From Petropleomorpha daqingensis (GTDB lineage: Bacteria; Actinomycetota; Actinomycetes; Mycobacteriales; Geodermatophilaceae), in assembly GCF_013408985.1 (NCBI RefSeq), contig NZ_JACBZT010000001.1, forward strand, positions 3,286,001 to 3,350,000: a DNA stretch of 64,000 nucleotides, read 5' to 3'. Shown piece by piece: positions 53,981 through 60,886 of the stretch (the first letter of the stretch is position 1; every line of letters begins with the position of its first letter). Under the pieces are notes generated by a model. The model searched no databases. It was not told the DNA's origin and saw nothing but the letters and a program-made list of their open reading frames with translations. A program made the position numbers and the translations under genes.

Positions 53981-55108
53981 CTACTCCGGTCGATCGATGT
54001 CGTCGGGCGTCTCGGTGAGCGCGGCCAGCATGGCGTCGAGGGCGCGAGCGATGTCGGCGTCGCGGTCGTCGGCGGCGTGCTGGTAGAGCAGCGCGGCTGC
54101 GGGGGAGGAGTGGCCGAGCCGGCGCATGAGTTCCTTGGTGGTCGCACCGGTAGCCGCGGCCAGCGTGGCACCCGTGTGCCGCAGTTCGTGGGGCCGGACC
54201 GCCGGCAGCCCGATCGCGTCGGCGGCGCGCCGGAAGGTCGAGTTCCAGTTGCTGCGCGCGAGGTAGCCGCCCGAGCTGGTGGAGAACAGGAGGGCGTCCG
54301 GAGAAGGACGGACGTGCTTCTCCAGGTGGTCCTCCAGTGCTGCCGCCACGCCCGCGGGCAGTGTCACGGTCCGGTGCCCCGCGTCTGTCTTGGGCTCACC
54401 GCTCACCCACTGGCCCCCGACGCGCCGAACTGAGCGCTCGACCCGCACTCGGCCGCCGGGGAGAACGTCCGACCGGCGCAGGGCCGTGGCCTCACCGAAC
54501 CGGAGACCGCCGAAGGCGAGGACGAGCACGAGGGCGCGGTAGCGCTCGGTTCTCCTGTCCCGCCCCAGTTGCTCAGCCAGCTGCAGTGCCTCTACAGCCG
54601 TGAGGGCTCGAGAAGGGCGGGACGCCCTCGGCGTGCCGCCACCCCGGAGCCGGCACGGGTTGGACGCGATGGCCTCGTCGGCCACGGCGACGTTGAGGAT
54701 GGCGCGGAGAAGCCGATAGGACTGCGCCAGCGCGGTAGGGCCTGTTGTCCGGCCGGCCTGGGCATGCCATGAGCGGACGGAAGCTGGAGTGACCTCGTCG
54801 ACGGGTACGGCCGCCCATGGTTCGGCGAGATGGTGTCGCCACAGGCCCTTGTAGAGAACGCGCGTTCCCTCCCTGAGGTCGTTGCGAGCGAGGTAGTCCT
54901 CGGCGTACTCGCCGACGGTCCGTCCCTTGGCGTTCGGCGCGCGCCAGCTTTTGCGGAGAAGGTCGGTCTGCTCGCTCGCCAGCCAGGCCCATGCGTCAGC
55001 CTTGGCGACGAAGATCTTGGTGTGGCGCCTGCCGTCCGGCCCCAGATACCGCGCCCGGTAACGGCCGCTGGGGAGTCGGTCTACCGAGCCGAACGTCCGC
55101 TTGGCCAC
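53981..55108 (-). CDS. int: Tyrosine-family site-specific integrase
   Basis: This 375-residue integrase has an N-terminal AP2-like/SAM-like arm and core-binding domain (TVGEYAEDYLARNDLREGT; TALAQSYRLLRAILNVAVAD) and a C-terminal catalytic domain. The catalytic residues are present: Arg in FGGLRFGEA, H307-x-x-R310 (HELRHTG), H333 (GHSS) and nucleophile Y342 (ALLYQHA). It ends 90 bp from the tRNA-Gly 3' fragment, which is the usual arrangement for the integrase of a tRNA-integrated element. The GTG start is at 55106-55108. The excisionase-like gene is 41 bp upstream. Confidence 0.93.
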   Translation of the reverse strand: MAKRTFGSVDRLPSGRYRARYLGPDGRRHTKIFVAKADAWAWLASEQTDLLRKSWRAPNAKGRTVGEYAEDYLARNDLREGTRVLYKGLWRHHLAEPWAAVPVDEVTPASVRSWHAQAGRTTGPTALAQSYRLLRAILNVAVADEAIASNPCRLRGGGTPRASRPSRALTAVEALQLAEQLGRDRRTERYRALVLVLAFGGLRFGEATALRRSDVLPGGRVRVERSVRRVGGQWVSGEPKTDAGHRTVTLPAGVAAALEDHLEKHVRPSPDALLFSTSSGGYLARSNWNSTFRRAADAIGLPAVRPHELRHTGATLAAATGATTKELMRRLGHSSPAAALLYQHAADDRDADIARALDAMLAALTETPDDIDRPE

Positions 55109-55149
55109 GCCGCGACCTTGACGGCTGCGTCATAGCTCGTGTGGCGAGA

Positions 55150-55374
55150 TCACCGCTGGCTGTGGACGCGGCCGGCGTCCACAAGCGCGTCTAGCGCCGA
55201 CCGCTCGAGGCGCACATACTTGCCGATTTTCACGAAACTGATCCGACGCTCGGTGATCAGCCGGCGGACGAAGCGGGTCCCCGTACCGAGGTACTCGCCG
55301 GCCTGCTCGACCGTCATCAACGGACCCCGGGCCGTGGCGTCGAGGTCTGACAGCTGCGCCGATCGGGACGTCAT
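55150..55374 (-). CDS. xis: Excisionase-like helix-turn-helix protein (Xis)
   Basis: This 74-residue protein has an HTH_17/MerR-like domain: LMTVEQAGEYLGTGTRFVRRLITERRIS followed by FVKIGKYVRLERSALDALV. This is the standard excisionase form next to actinobacterial integrases. It sits 41 bp upstream of the integrase gene on the same strand and would set the direction of recombination. The ATG is at 55372-55374. Confidence 0.85.
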   Translation of the reverse strand: MTSRSAQLSDLDATARGPLMTVEQAGEYLGTGTRFVRRLITERRISFVKIGKYVRLERSALDALVDAGRVHSQR

Positions 55375-55414
55375 GAAGCCGAGCCTCGTTGTCCGTCTTC
55401 CTGGACTTCTCCGG

Positions 55415-55906
55415 TCAGGTCCAGGGAAAGTTGCGATCCCGCACTGCAGGGCCGGTGCGTCGACGGTGGGCTTCGACGAGCTGGATCAAGGCGGCCTGGA
55501 TCTGCGCCAGATCGCGGTCATACACCCGCCCGTCGTTCAGTTGACGGACGAGTTCGTCGAGCAACCGGGGCCAGTCCCGCCGGGTAGGTGTGATCGGTGT
55601 CAGAGCCTTCACCCGTCGCTCGACGACTTGGACGGCTGCGCGCCCGGAGGCCGCAGCCCGCTTCTGCTCCCACGCACGGTGACGACAAGTGGCCGAACAC
55701 CACTTCGGGATCGGCCCGCGAGTGCCCGGAGTGATCGGACCACCGCACCAGCCGCACGTCGTGGCGGCGGAACGCCGTACAGAGCCGTCGGCTTCCGATC
55801 GGGGCTTGGCTGCAGTGCCGCTTGGCCGGCCTGCCCCGGCCCCACGGCGCTGCCTCTCTCGCTGGAGCCGTCGACTTCGATCGCCGGCGTTCGCCTTGCT
55901 TGCCAT
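55415..55906 (-). CDS. Zinc-ribbon protein of the integrative element
   Basis: This 163-residue protein is very basic at the N-terminus (RSRRLQRERQRRG) and has a zinc-binding ribbon in the middle (CGWCGGPITPGTRGPIPKWC then C-R-H), plus a helical C-terminus (LLDELVRQLNDGRVYDRDLAQI). It resembles small proteins that accompany integrase and excisionase in actinobacterial elements. It may bind DNA; no enzymatic role is visible. The ATG at 55906 precedes ASKANAGDRS. Confidence 0.7.
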   Translation of the reverse strand: MASKANAGDRSRRLQRERQRRGAGAGRPSGTAAKPRSEADGSVRRSAATTCGWCGGPITPGTRGPIPKWCSATCRHRAWEQKRAAASGRAAVQVVERRVKALTPITPTRRDWPRLLDELVRQLNDGRVYDRDLAQIQAALIQLVEAHRRRTGPAVRDRNFPWT

Positions 55907-56064
55907 CGCTCCGACGATGCGGATGGGCCTTCAGAAAACCTGTGACAACGAATTCCGGAACCCGACGGTGCAAGAGGTGTGACGGTCGATGATCTTGAGG
56001 TCTTCAGGTTGTCGGGCACGCGCAGTCGGCGCCCGTCGGTAGCGGCCGATCCAGGCCGGCCCCT

Positions 56065-56094
56065 GGTGTCTCTGAAGGCGGCCTCAGAGACAGA
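56065..56094 (+). repeat. Cassette-boundary palindrome, copy R0
   Basis: GGTGTCTCTGAAGGC is followed by GGCCTCAGAGACAG. The arms TGTCTCTGA and TCAGAGACA are exact complements. It is 38 bp beyond the minus-strand epoxide hydrolase stop and is the left-most of six related copies that bound the cargo genes. Confidence 0.75.
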
Positions 56095-56131
56095 TGCCTC
56101 AGCGTCGCTGGGGCCGCAGGGCCCTCATCAA

Positions 56132-57364
56132 CTACCGGGGCGCGGGGACCTGGGGTGCACGGAGCGTGCGGAAGCCGGCGCGAAGCTCTTCGGCGAACAG
56201 CTGCGGCTGTTCCCAGGCCGCGAAGTGACCGCCTCGGTCGAGCTGGTTGTAGTGGATGAGCCGGGGGTATGCCCGCTCGGCCCAACTCCTCGGAGCCTGG
56301 TAGGCCTCGTGGGGAAAGACGCTGACGGCCACCGGGATGGTGACGCCCTTGGCGTCCCAGAAACCGCCCTTGTACTCCCAGTACAGGCGTGACGCGGAGA
56401 CGCCGGTGTGCGTCAGCCAGTACAGGGTGATGTTGTCGAGGACTTCGTCCCGGGTCAGCTCGCCGGTGTCGCTCGTGGGCCGGTTCAGGGCCGCGGCTAC
56501 CGCCGCGGCGGGCTGGCCGCCGGCGTCGTCGTGGTCGAGCAGCCAGGCGGCCAGGCCGACGGGTGAGTCCGCGATGCCGTACAGGGTCTGCGGCCGCGAA
56601 GCCATGTACTGGGCGTAGGCGACTCGCTTGAGGGTGGTGGCCAGCTGCTCGTAGGCCCGTCGTTCCTCCGCGGAGAAGCCGGGCTGCGGCGGTTCGCCGG
56701 CCAGCAGGGATCGGTAGACGTCGGGCGGAACACTGCCGGCGTAGTTGGTGTGGATGGCGAGCAGGCCCGGCGGTTGCTGCACCCCCATGAAGTCGACGAC
56801 GAACGCACCCCAGTCGCCGCCCTGGGCGACGTATCGGGGATAGCCGAGGCGGGGCATCAACTCTGCCCACGCCCGGGCCATGCGTTCAGGACCCCAGCCG
56901 GGGCTGGTCGGCTTGCCCGAGAACCCGTATCCCGGCATCGACGGGATCACCACGTGGAAGGCGTCCGCCGCGGTGCCACCGTGCGCCGTCGGATCGACGA
57001 GCGGGTCGATGATCTTGAGCTGCTCGATGATCGAGCCCGGCCAGCCGTGGTTGACGAGCAGCGGCAGGGCCTCCTCGTGCCGGGACCGGACGTGGATGAA
57101 ATGGATGTCCAACCCGTCGATCTCGGTGACGAACTGCGGCAGCGCGTTCAGTCTCGCCTCGCATCGGCGCCAGTCATAGTCGGCCGCCCAGTAGCGGGCC
57201 AGTTCCTGCATCGTCGCCAGCGGCACGCCCTGCGACGGATCGGTTTCCTGGTCGGGCCAGACGGTCGCGGCGACGCGTCGGCGCATGTCGGCAAGCGCTT
57301 CGTCCGGAATCTCCACCTGGAAGGGGCGGATGGCGCTGCCGGTCTCCTGCACGACGGTGGTCAT
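56132..57364 (-). CDS. Epoxide hydrolase (alpha/beta-hydrolase fold)
   Basis: This 410-residue enzyme has the epoxide-hydrolase N-terminal domain (FQVEIPDEALADMRRRVAATVWP) and an alpha/beta-hydrolase core with the HGWPGS oxyanion segment, the nucleophile Asp in QGGDWGAFV, and the histidine in DRGGHFAAWEQP near the C-terminus. It opens epoxides to diols. The ATG is at 57362-57364. It is cargo of the island, flanked by palindrome copies R0 (downstream) and R1 (215 bp upstream). Its codon usage resembles the core genome more than the neighbouring defence genes. Confidence 0.92.
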   Translation of the reverse strand: MTTVVQETGSAIRPFQVEIPDEALADMRRRVAATVWPDQETDPSQGVPLATMQELARYWAADYDWRRCEARLNALPQFVTEIDGLDIHFIHVRSRHEEALPLLVNHGWPGSIIEQLKIIDPLVDPTAHGGTAADAFHVVIPSMPGYGFSGKPTSPGWGPERMARAWAELMPRLGYPRYVAQGGDWGAFVVDFMGVQQPPGLLAIHTNYAGSVPPDVYRSLLAGEPPQPGFSAEERRAYEQLATTLKRVAYAQYMASRPQTLYGIADSPVGLAAWLLDHDDAGGQPAAAVAAALNRPTSDTGELTRDEVLDNITLYWLTHTGVSASRLYWEYKGGFWDAKGVTIPVAVSVFPHEAYQAPRSWAERAYPRLIHYNQLDRGGHFAAWEQPQLFAEELRAGFRTLRAPQVPAPR

Positions 57365-57667
57365 GGGGCTGCCTCTCGATCTTGGGACGGGGAAGTCCGG
57401 GACCGGTCGGTGCCGCAGGAGCCCCGTGGTCAGCGCCACCGGGAACGGTCCGCGCTTCTGGGACGGCCGACACATTTCTCCGGTGTCCCAGCTCGGCCAA
57501 GACCCGTCCGCGGCCCTCCCGGCACGCCGGAACAGCCCGTGATCGCGGATGTCGATGCTCCCACCTCGCAGGTCTTGGGTGTCCCTAAGTGGGCCGCTCA
57601 GGGCGAGTCCCGCGTGTCGCCCCACGGACGGCTTTGGGGCGCATTGGAGTGGGCCGATACTTCATGC
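57365..57667. other. Gene-free stretch upstream of the epoxide hydrolase
   Basis: The 303 bp contain the epoxide hydrolase promoter region, an inverted repeat CTGGGAC...GTCCCAG near 57460-57491, and palindrome copy R1 at 57578-57607. I see no further gene. Confidence 0.5.
57578..57607 (+). repeat. Cassette-boundary palindrome, copy R1
   Basis: GGTGTCCCTAAGTGGGCC followed by GCTCAGGGCGAG. It is an imperfect palindrome: the left arm is of TGTC type and the right arm ends in GCGA. It lies between the epoxide hydrolase gene and the next unit. Confidence 0.8.
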
Positions 57668-58126
57668 GTGTTGGGACGCCGAGATGAGCGACGCCCGTCG
57701 ATTCCCGACGGGCCGCAAGCCGTCGTCGGGCGGCGATCGGACCTGCAGCGCCTCGTCGGGACCGACCTCGCGGCGGTGACGTTCATCGCCGACTTCCTGG
57801 AGATCACCTTTGACGGGGACAACCTTCCGGCGACTCCCCGCCTCACTTGTCTGGCCTGGCCGAGACTGTCCGCTCCTGAGGGCACCTGGTCAGTCGGCCA
57901 GGCGGGATACCGGGATCGGCTAGTTGAGACGATCGGTAGCCGGGTCACGTCAGTCGACGAGACGCCGGATGACGGCATCACCATCAAGGTCGATGGCTGC
58001 GATCTGATCGTCCGGCCGACCGAGGACGAGGTCGCGGGCCCGGAGATTCTCCAGCTCTACTTCCTGGAGACCGGTGAGATGAGCGTCTGGCGCGGGGGAG
58101 AGGACTCCTTCGCGTACTTGGCCTGA
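57668..58126 (+). CDS. Hypothetical protein of the island (cassette unit 2)
   Basis: This 152-residue reading frame starts at the GTG at 57668 and has no signal peptide or membrane segment. It contains a beta-rich segment (LAAVTFIADFLEITFDGDNLPAT; CDLIVRPTEDEVAGPEILQLYFLETGEMSVW). I recognise no family; the pattern looks like a small immunity- or sensor-type protein. It fills the unit between palindromes R1 and R2 and its stop is 4 bp from R2. Confidence 0.6.
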   Translation: MLGRRDERRPSIPDGPQAVVGRRSDLQRLVGTDLAAVTFIADFLEITFDGDNLPATPRLTCLAWPRLSAPEGTWSVGQAGYRDRLVETIGSRVTSVDETPDDGITIKVDGCDLIVRPTEDEVAGPEILQLYFLETGEMSVWRGGEDSFAYLA

Positions 58127-58129
58127 CCG

Positions 58130-58159
58130 CGTGTCCCTAAATGGGCCGTTCAGGGCGAC
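58130..58159 (+). repeat. Cassette-boundary palindrome, copy R2
   Basis: CGTGTCCCTAAATGGGCC followed by GTTCAGGGCGAC. It lies directly after the unit-2 stop, and its right part encodes the last codons and stop of the next minus-strand gene. Confidence 0.8.
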
Positions 58160-58512
58160 TTTTGCTGCCGCTTGGTGCCGGTGTCGAAGAACGCGTCGAG
58201 GTAGTCGGAAGGAGCCAGATCGCTGTCCCGCAGCAGTGAGAACACTTCGACGCCGTCGTCCGGTGCATCGGGCAGTTGATACGACTGAGCGAGCCCCACG
58301 TACTCCGCCAGAGCGAGGGCAGTCGCGTAGTCACGCGCCTCGGTCTCTGCTCGGTCGATCGCTTCGTCGTGGCTCTCTGCCCGCCACAGCGTGACGCGCT
58401 CTTCGAAGGTTCTCTCGGCGTCTTCCGAGACCCCTTCCATCGCGAAGACGCATCGAACTGCGTACCAGCCGGAGGAAGGTTCGTCCGTCACCGCCAGGAT
58501 GTTGCCAGGCAC
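58150..58512 (-). CDS. DUF4288-like protein (cassette unit 3)
   Basis: This 120-residue protein resembles DUF4288: GWYAVRCVFAMEGV, then the characteristic EERVTLWRAESHDEAIDRAETEARDYATALALAEYVGLAQSY. Such proteins are often found with contact-dependent or restriction-type genes, and a sensory or immunity role is a guess. The start is the ATG at 58510-58512. Its last two residues and stop lie inside palindrome R2, so the gene end is built from the repeat. Confidence 0.65.
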   Translation of the reverse strand: MPGNILAVTDEPSSGWYAVRCVFAMEGVSEDAERTFEERVTLWRAESHDEAIDRAETEARDYATALALAEYVGLAQSYQLPDAPDDGVEVFSLLRDSDLAPSDYLDAFFDTGTKRQQKSP

Positions 58513-58530
58513 GGGACGTGAGCTGTCGAC

Positions 58531-58560
58531 ACTCGCCCTACATGGGCCGCCTAGGGCGAC
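58531..58560 (+). repeat. Cassette-boundary palindrome, copy R3
   Basis: ACTCGCCCTACATGGGCC followed by GCCTAGGGCGAC. The arms TCGCCCTA and TAGGGCGA are exact complements. It lies 19 bp upstream of the DUF4288-like start and before the next plus-strand gene. Confidence 0.75.
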
Positions 58561-58640
58561 GGCCTCACACGGTGGAAGGACATTCCTCCTGAGCCAGGGC
58601 CGGATAGGTCTTCGAGCCGTACGGTCCGACGCGAGTGGTC

Positions 58641-58835
58641 ATGAGGAAGGCGGGAGGCGCGGTGAGGACAGGCGGCACCCTTGTCATCATCGGGCTCGCG
58701 GCGGTCCTCATCCTTCTCCAAGCCGTCCGCCCACTTCACAACCTTCAGGCCAAGCCTGTGTCGCGAGGCTGGCTCATCGGGATCATCGGCGGCTTGGCCG
58801 TCATCGTGGTCGTCGTACAGATCTTCACCAAGTAG
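58641..58835 (+). CDS. Small two-helix membrane protein (cassette unit 4)
   Basis: This 64-residue protein (from the ATG at 58641; a GTG at 58635 would add two residues) has two membrane helices: TGGTLVIIGLAAVLILLQAV and RGWLIGIIGGLAVIVVVVQI, with a basic N-terminus. I recognise no family. It is the single gene between palindromes R3 and R4 and ends 11 bp before R4. Confidence 0.6.
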   Translation: MRKAGGAVRTGGTLVIIGLAAVLILLQAVRPLHNLQAKPVSRGWLIGIIGGLAVIVVVVQIFTK

Positions 58836-58846
58836 TCGCTTCGACA

Positions 58847-58876
58847 GGTGTCCCTAAGTGGGCCGCTCAGAGACAG
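58847..58876 (+). repeat. Cassette-boundary palindrome, copy R4
   Basis: GGTGTCCCTAAGTGGGCC followed by GCTCAGAGACAG. It has the TGTC arm on the left and the GACA arm on the right. About 20 bp further on, a reverse-oriented half-copy (58898-58913, GGACACC end) makes the region 58847-58913 a larger imperfect hairpin. Confidence 0.8.
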
Positions 58877-58956
58877 TCGGCCGGGTAGCCCGGAGGGCGG
58901 CTTATGGGACACCTGTGGGTATGGGGCTGCGATGGAGGGCTGGTCGGCGTAGCCGT

Positions 58957-60129
58957 TCAGCTGACGTTCGGGAGCCTCGTCCGTTTGGTTCTACGCCGCA
59001 CGACCGACGCCCCGAGGTCGTCGTGACTCACGAACGCGACTTCCGGGTGTTCCTCGAGAAGGGACTTGCCCCACTTGCCTAGGTCCGCTCCGACGACGAT
59101 CCCCTTCGTCGGTCGCCCGCCGGCGAGCTCGTCGCGAGCGTTGGCCATGTACCTCAGCACCTGACCGACGGTGTCTCCATTCACGGTGCGCGCTTTGAGT
59201 TCGACGACCACGTACTGCCCGCCGGCCTTGTCCCAGTAGACGAGGTCGGCCCGGGTTCGGTCGGCCCAACGGCGCTGCTGGTCGCGCAGCTCGAGAGAGT
59301 AGCCCAGCTTTCGCCAGATGTCGCCGTTGTTGACGAGGTACTGCTCGAGCGCAAGCTCGTCCTCCAACTCGCGGGCCCTGTGCTCGATCGCGGACCGGAC
59401 CTCCTCCGGCCGCCGGTTCGTTAACCGGTCGAGGAGTCGCTTCCATATCGCAGGGGGCACCCGGTGGACGGACCCATTGAAGTTGATCTTTAGTGCGGCC
59501 CACTCCGCCAGGGACGGGTCCGCCCTCATGGCCTCGATCGACAGCGGACGGCTGAACTTCTTGACGACGGTGTAGTCGCACCCGTGGGTGTTCCTTCCCG
59601 GGAGCCCGTCGCCCGCCGAGAGCGGGTACGCGTCCGACTCCGCTCTGACGAGGTATGCGATGTCCTTGCGCTGTCGTGCCCGGTACAGGAGCGCCACGTC
59701 GCCGAACCGCGTGTCGGAATGGCACGTCCACCAGCCTCTGGGCCCGTCGAACGACGCTGGGTCCAGGTCGGCTCGATCCCGGCCGCCGTCGTCCAGGTAG
59801 AACTCAGGTCCGGTGACCCAAAGCCACGTCTGTCCGGCCGTCGGGGTTGCGGAGCCGGCCCCGGTCCTCCGTTGAGCGCCGTTGCGACGGAGCCTCTCGA
59901 TCCAGCGCACCAGCAACTCCTTCGGTCGTCCGACGCGATCGCATCGAGCGCGGCGAGGTCCCTGAGACGGGCTTCGGTAATCGAGCGGGACCGGACTGGT
60001 CCGGGCGTCGTCGAGTAACAAATAGCACACGTCGCTTGCGGAGACGGTGAGTCCGCCATTACTGTCCCAAACCGAACAACCCCACGCCGAGTCGGGAGTG
60101 CGTCCCCGGACGTACGGACCGATAGGCAT
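58957..60129 (-). CDS. EVE-domain / NucS-type endonuclease fusion
   Basis: This 390-residue protein joins two modules. The middle (about residues 95-225) resembles an EVE/PUA-like modified-base-binding domain (QTWLWVTGPEFYLDD; RGWWTCHSDTRFGDVALLYRA; KINFNGSVHRVPPAIWKRLL). The C-terminus (about 240-375) is the NucS/DUF91 nuclease domain: LALEQYLVNNGDIWRKLG, then the PD-(D/E)XK core RADLVYWDK...YVVVELKAR (Asp and E-x-K), and QVLRYM. EVE plus nuclease proteins are thought to cut modified phage DNA. The ATG is at 60127-60129. It is in the unit between palindromes R4 and R5. Confidence 0.78.
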   Translation of the reverse strand: MPIGPYVRGRTPDSAWGCSVWDSNGGLTVSASDVCYLLLDDARTSPVPLDYRSPSQGPRRARCDRVGRPKELLVRWIERLRRNGAQRRTGAGSATPTAGQTWLWVTGPEFYLDDGGRDRADLDPASFDGPRGWWTCHSDTRFGDVALLYRARQRKDIAYLVRAESDAYPLSAGDGLPGRNTHGCDYTVVKKFSRPLSIEAMRADPSLAEWAALKINFNGSVHRVPPAIWKRLLDRLTNRRPEEVRSAIEHRARELEDELALEQYLVNNGDIWRKLGYSLELRDQQRRWADRTRADLVYWDKAGGQYVVVELKARTVNGDTVGQVLRYMANARDELAGGRPTKGIVVGADLGKWGKSLLEEHPEVAFVSHDDLGASVVRRRTKRTRLPNVS

Positions 60130-60247
60130 TATTGGGGTCTCACGGACTGCATATGAGTCAGTCCAAGGGGTTGTTCAGCCAAGCAGACGCTTGCTGTCCA
60201 TGAGGTGCTGCGATCCGGGGCGCGGCCACACCCTTGTGGAGTTTGCC

Positions 60248-60472
60248 ATGCAGTTTGTTTCCCCTGCGGTCATGCCCGAGCCCGTGATCACCAGCCAGAA
60301 CGTCGTACCCCTCGCGAAGCTGGCCGTCGGCGGGCTGTGCGTCATGAGCCTGCTCGGTGTGACCGCCTACTCGATCAACAAGACTGGGAGCGCTGAAGCG
60401 CTGAGCGGAATGGCGCCGGTCTTCACCGCAGTTTTCACCGCATTCATTGGGCCGCCTGCCGTTCTTGGCTGA
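60248..60472 (+). CDS. Small hypothetical membrane-associated protein
   Basis: This 74-residue protein from the ATG at 60248 (GTGGAG upstream) has one or two hydrophobic stretches (VVPLAKLAVGGLCVMSLLGVTAY; VFTAVFTAFIGPPAVLG). I recognise no family. It is in the R4-R5 unit with the divergent EVE-NucS gene (118 bp apart). It could be a partner of the nuclease or an unrelated cargo gene. Confidence 0.45.
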   Translation: MQFVSPAVMPEPVITSQNVVPLAKLAVGGLCVMSLLGVTAYSINKTGSAEALSGMAPVFTAVFTAFIGPPAVLG

Positions 60473-60555
60473 CGCACGGGCCGGATTGCCCGGCCTCACG
60501 CCGACCACCTAGCCGGAAGTGCCACCCCGTCGGCGATGCTGGATCTGGGGTGAGT

Positions 60556-60585
60556 GGCTCTAAATGGGCCCGCTATGGGACACGC
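60556..60585 (+). repeat. Cassette-boundary palindrome, copy R5 (divergent)
   Basis: GTGGCTCTAAATGGGCC followed by CGCTATGGGACACG. It keeps the TAAATGGGCC core and a GACA right arm; the left arm is more diverged, and the copy fits slightly better in reverse orientation. It lies directly beside the MBL-fold gene remnant. Confidence 0.6.
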
Positions 60586-60596
60586 AGTCCCCCGCA

Positions 60597-60715
60597 ACGC
60601 GCTCCGAGGGTGCTGTCCTTCCCGTGGCCGGGGTAGAACCAGGTGTCCTCGTCCAGCCGGCCGAAGGTCCAGTCCTGCAGGTCGCCCATCAGCGATGTGA
60701 AGTCGGTCGGGTTTG
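60597..60715 (-). pseudogene. C-terminal fragment of an MBL-fold metallo-hydrolase gene
   Basis: On the minus strand the frame reads TNPTDFTSLMGDLQDWTFG then RLDEDTWFYPGHGKDSTLGA, which is the C-terminal third of glyoxalase-II-type MBL proteins including the conserved YPGHGKDTTLG element. Upstream domains with the HxHxDH motif are absent and the frame breaks soon after. This is a degraded relic next to palindrome R5. Confidence 0.7.
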
Positions 60716-60874
60716 TTGTCCTCCGAGGACTGCCCGGGAGGCAGAGCGGCCTGGGGCAAAGCGTTCGGGGTGAAGCCGACGTATCAGTCGCTTCGGGCGG
60801 TGGTCGTGGGTGCCCGCCTACCTCTCCGAGCCAGGACAAGTCGATCGTCGGCGGTCGTTCGCGGAAGGACGTGC

Positions 60875-60881
60875 TAGATAT
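60875..60881 (+). promoter_or_regulatory. Possible -10 element for a leaderless SIR2-NTPase transcript
   Basis: TAGATAT ends 5 nt before the GTG at 60887. The TAG inside it is the in-frame stop that sets the earliest possible start. No ribosome-binding site is well placed for either the GTG or the ATG at 60929. This spacing would put transcription start at or beside the GTG, as in leaderless actinobacterial genes. Confidence 0.35.
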
Positions 60882-60886
60882 CGACT

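Larger units (their letters stand above)
60473..60886. other. Region between the R4-R5 unit and the SIR2-NTPase gene
   Basis: The 414 bp hold palindrome R5, a remnant of an MBL-fold hydrolase gene (60597-60715, minus strand) and the promoter region of the SIR2-NTPase gene. I see no complete gene in it. Confidence 0.6.

Noticed and set aside
53981-55108. Integron integrase for the cassette-like repeats
   Set aside because: The enzyme is a phage-type tyrosine integrase beside a tRNA att site and lacks visible evidence of the extra integron-integrase helix, so it is assigned to element integration, not to the palindromes.
56065-60585. CRISPR array
   Set aside because: The repeats are 300-1,700 bp apart with whole genes between them, not regular short spacers, and no cas genes are seen.
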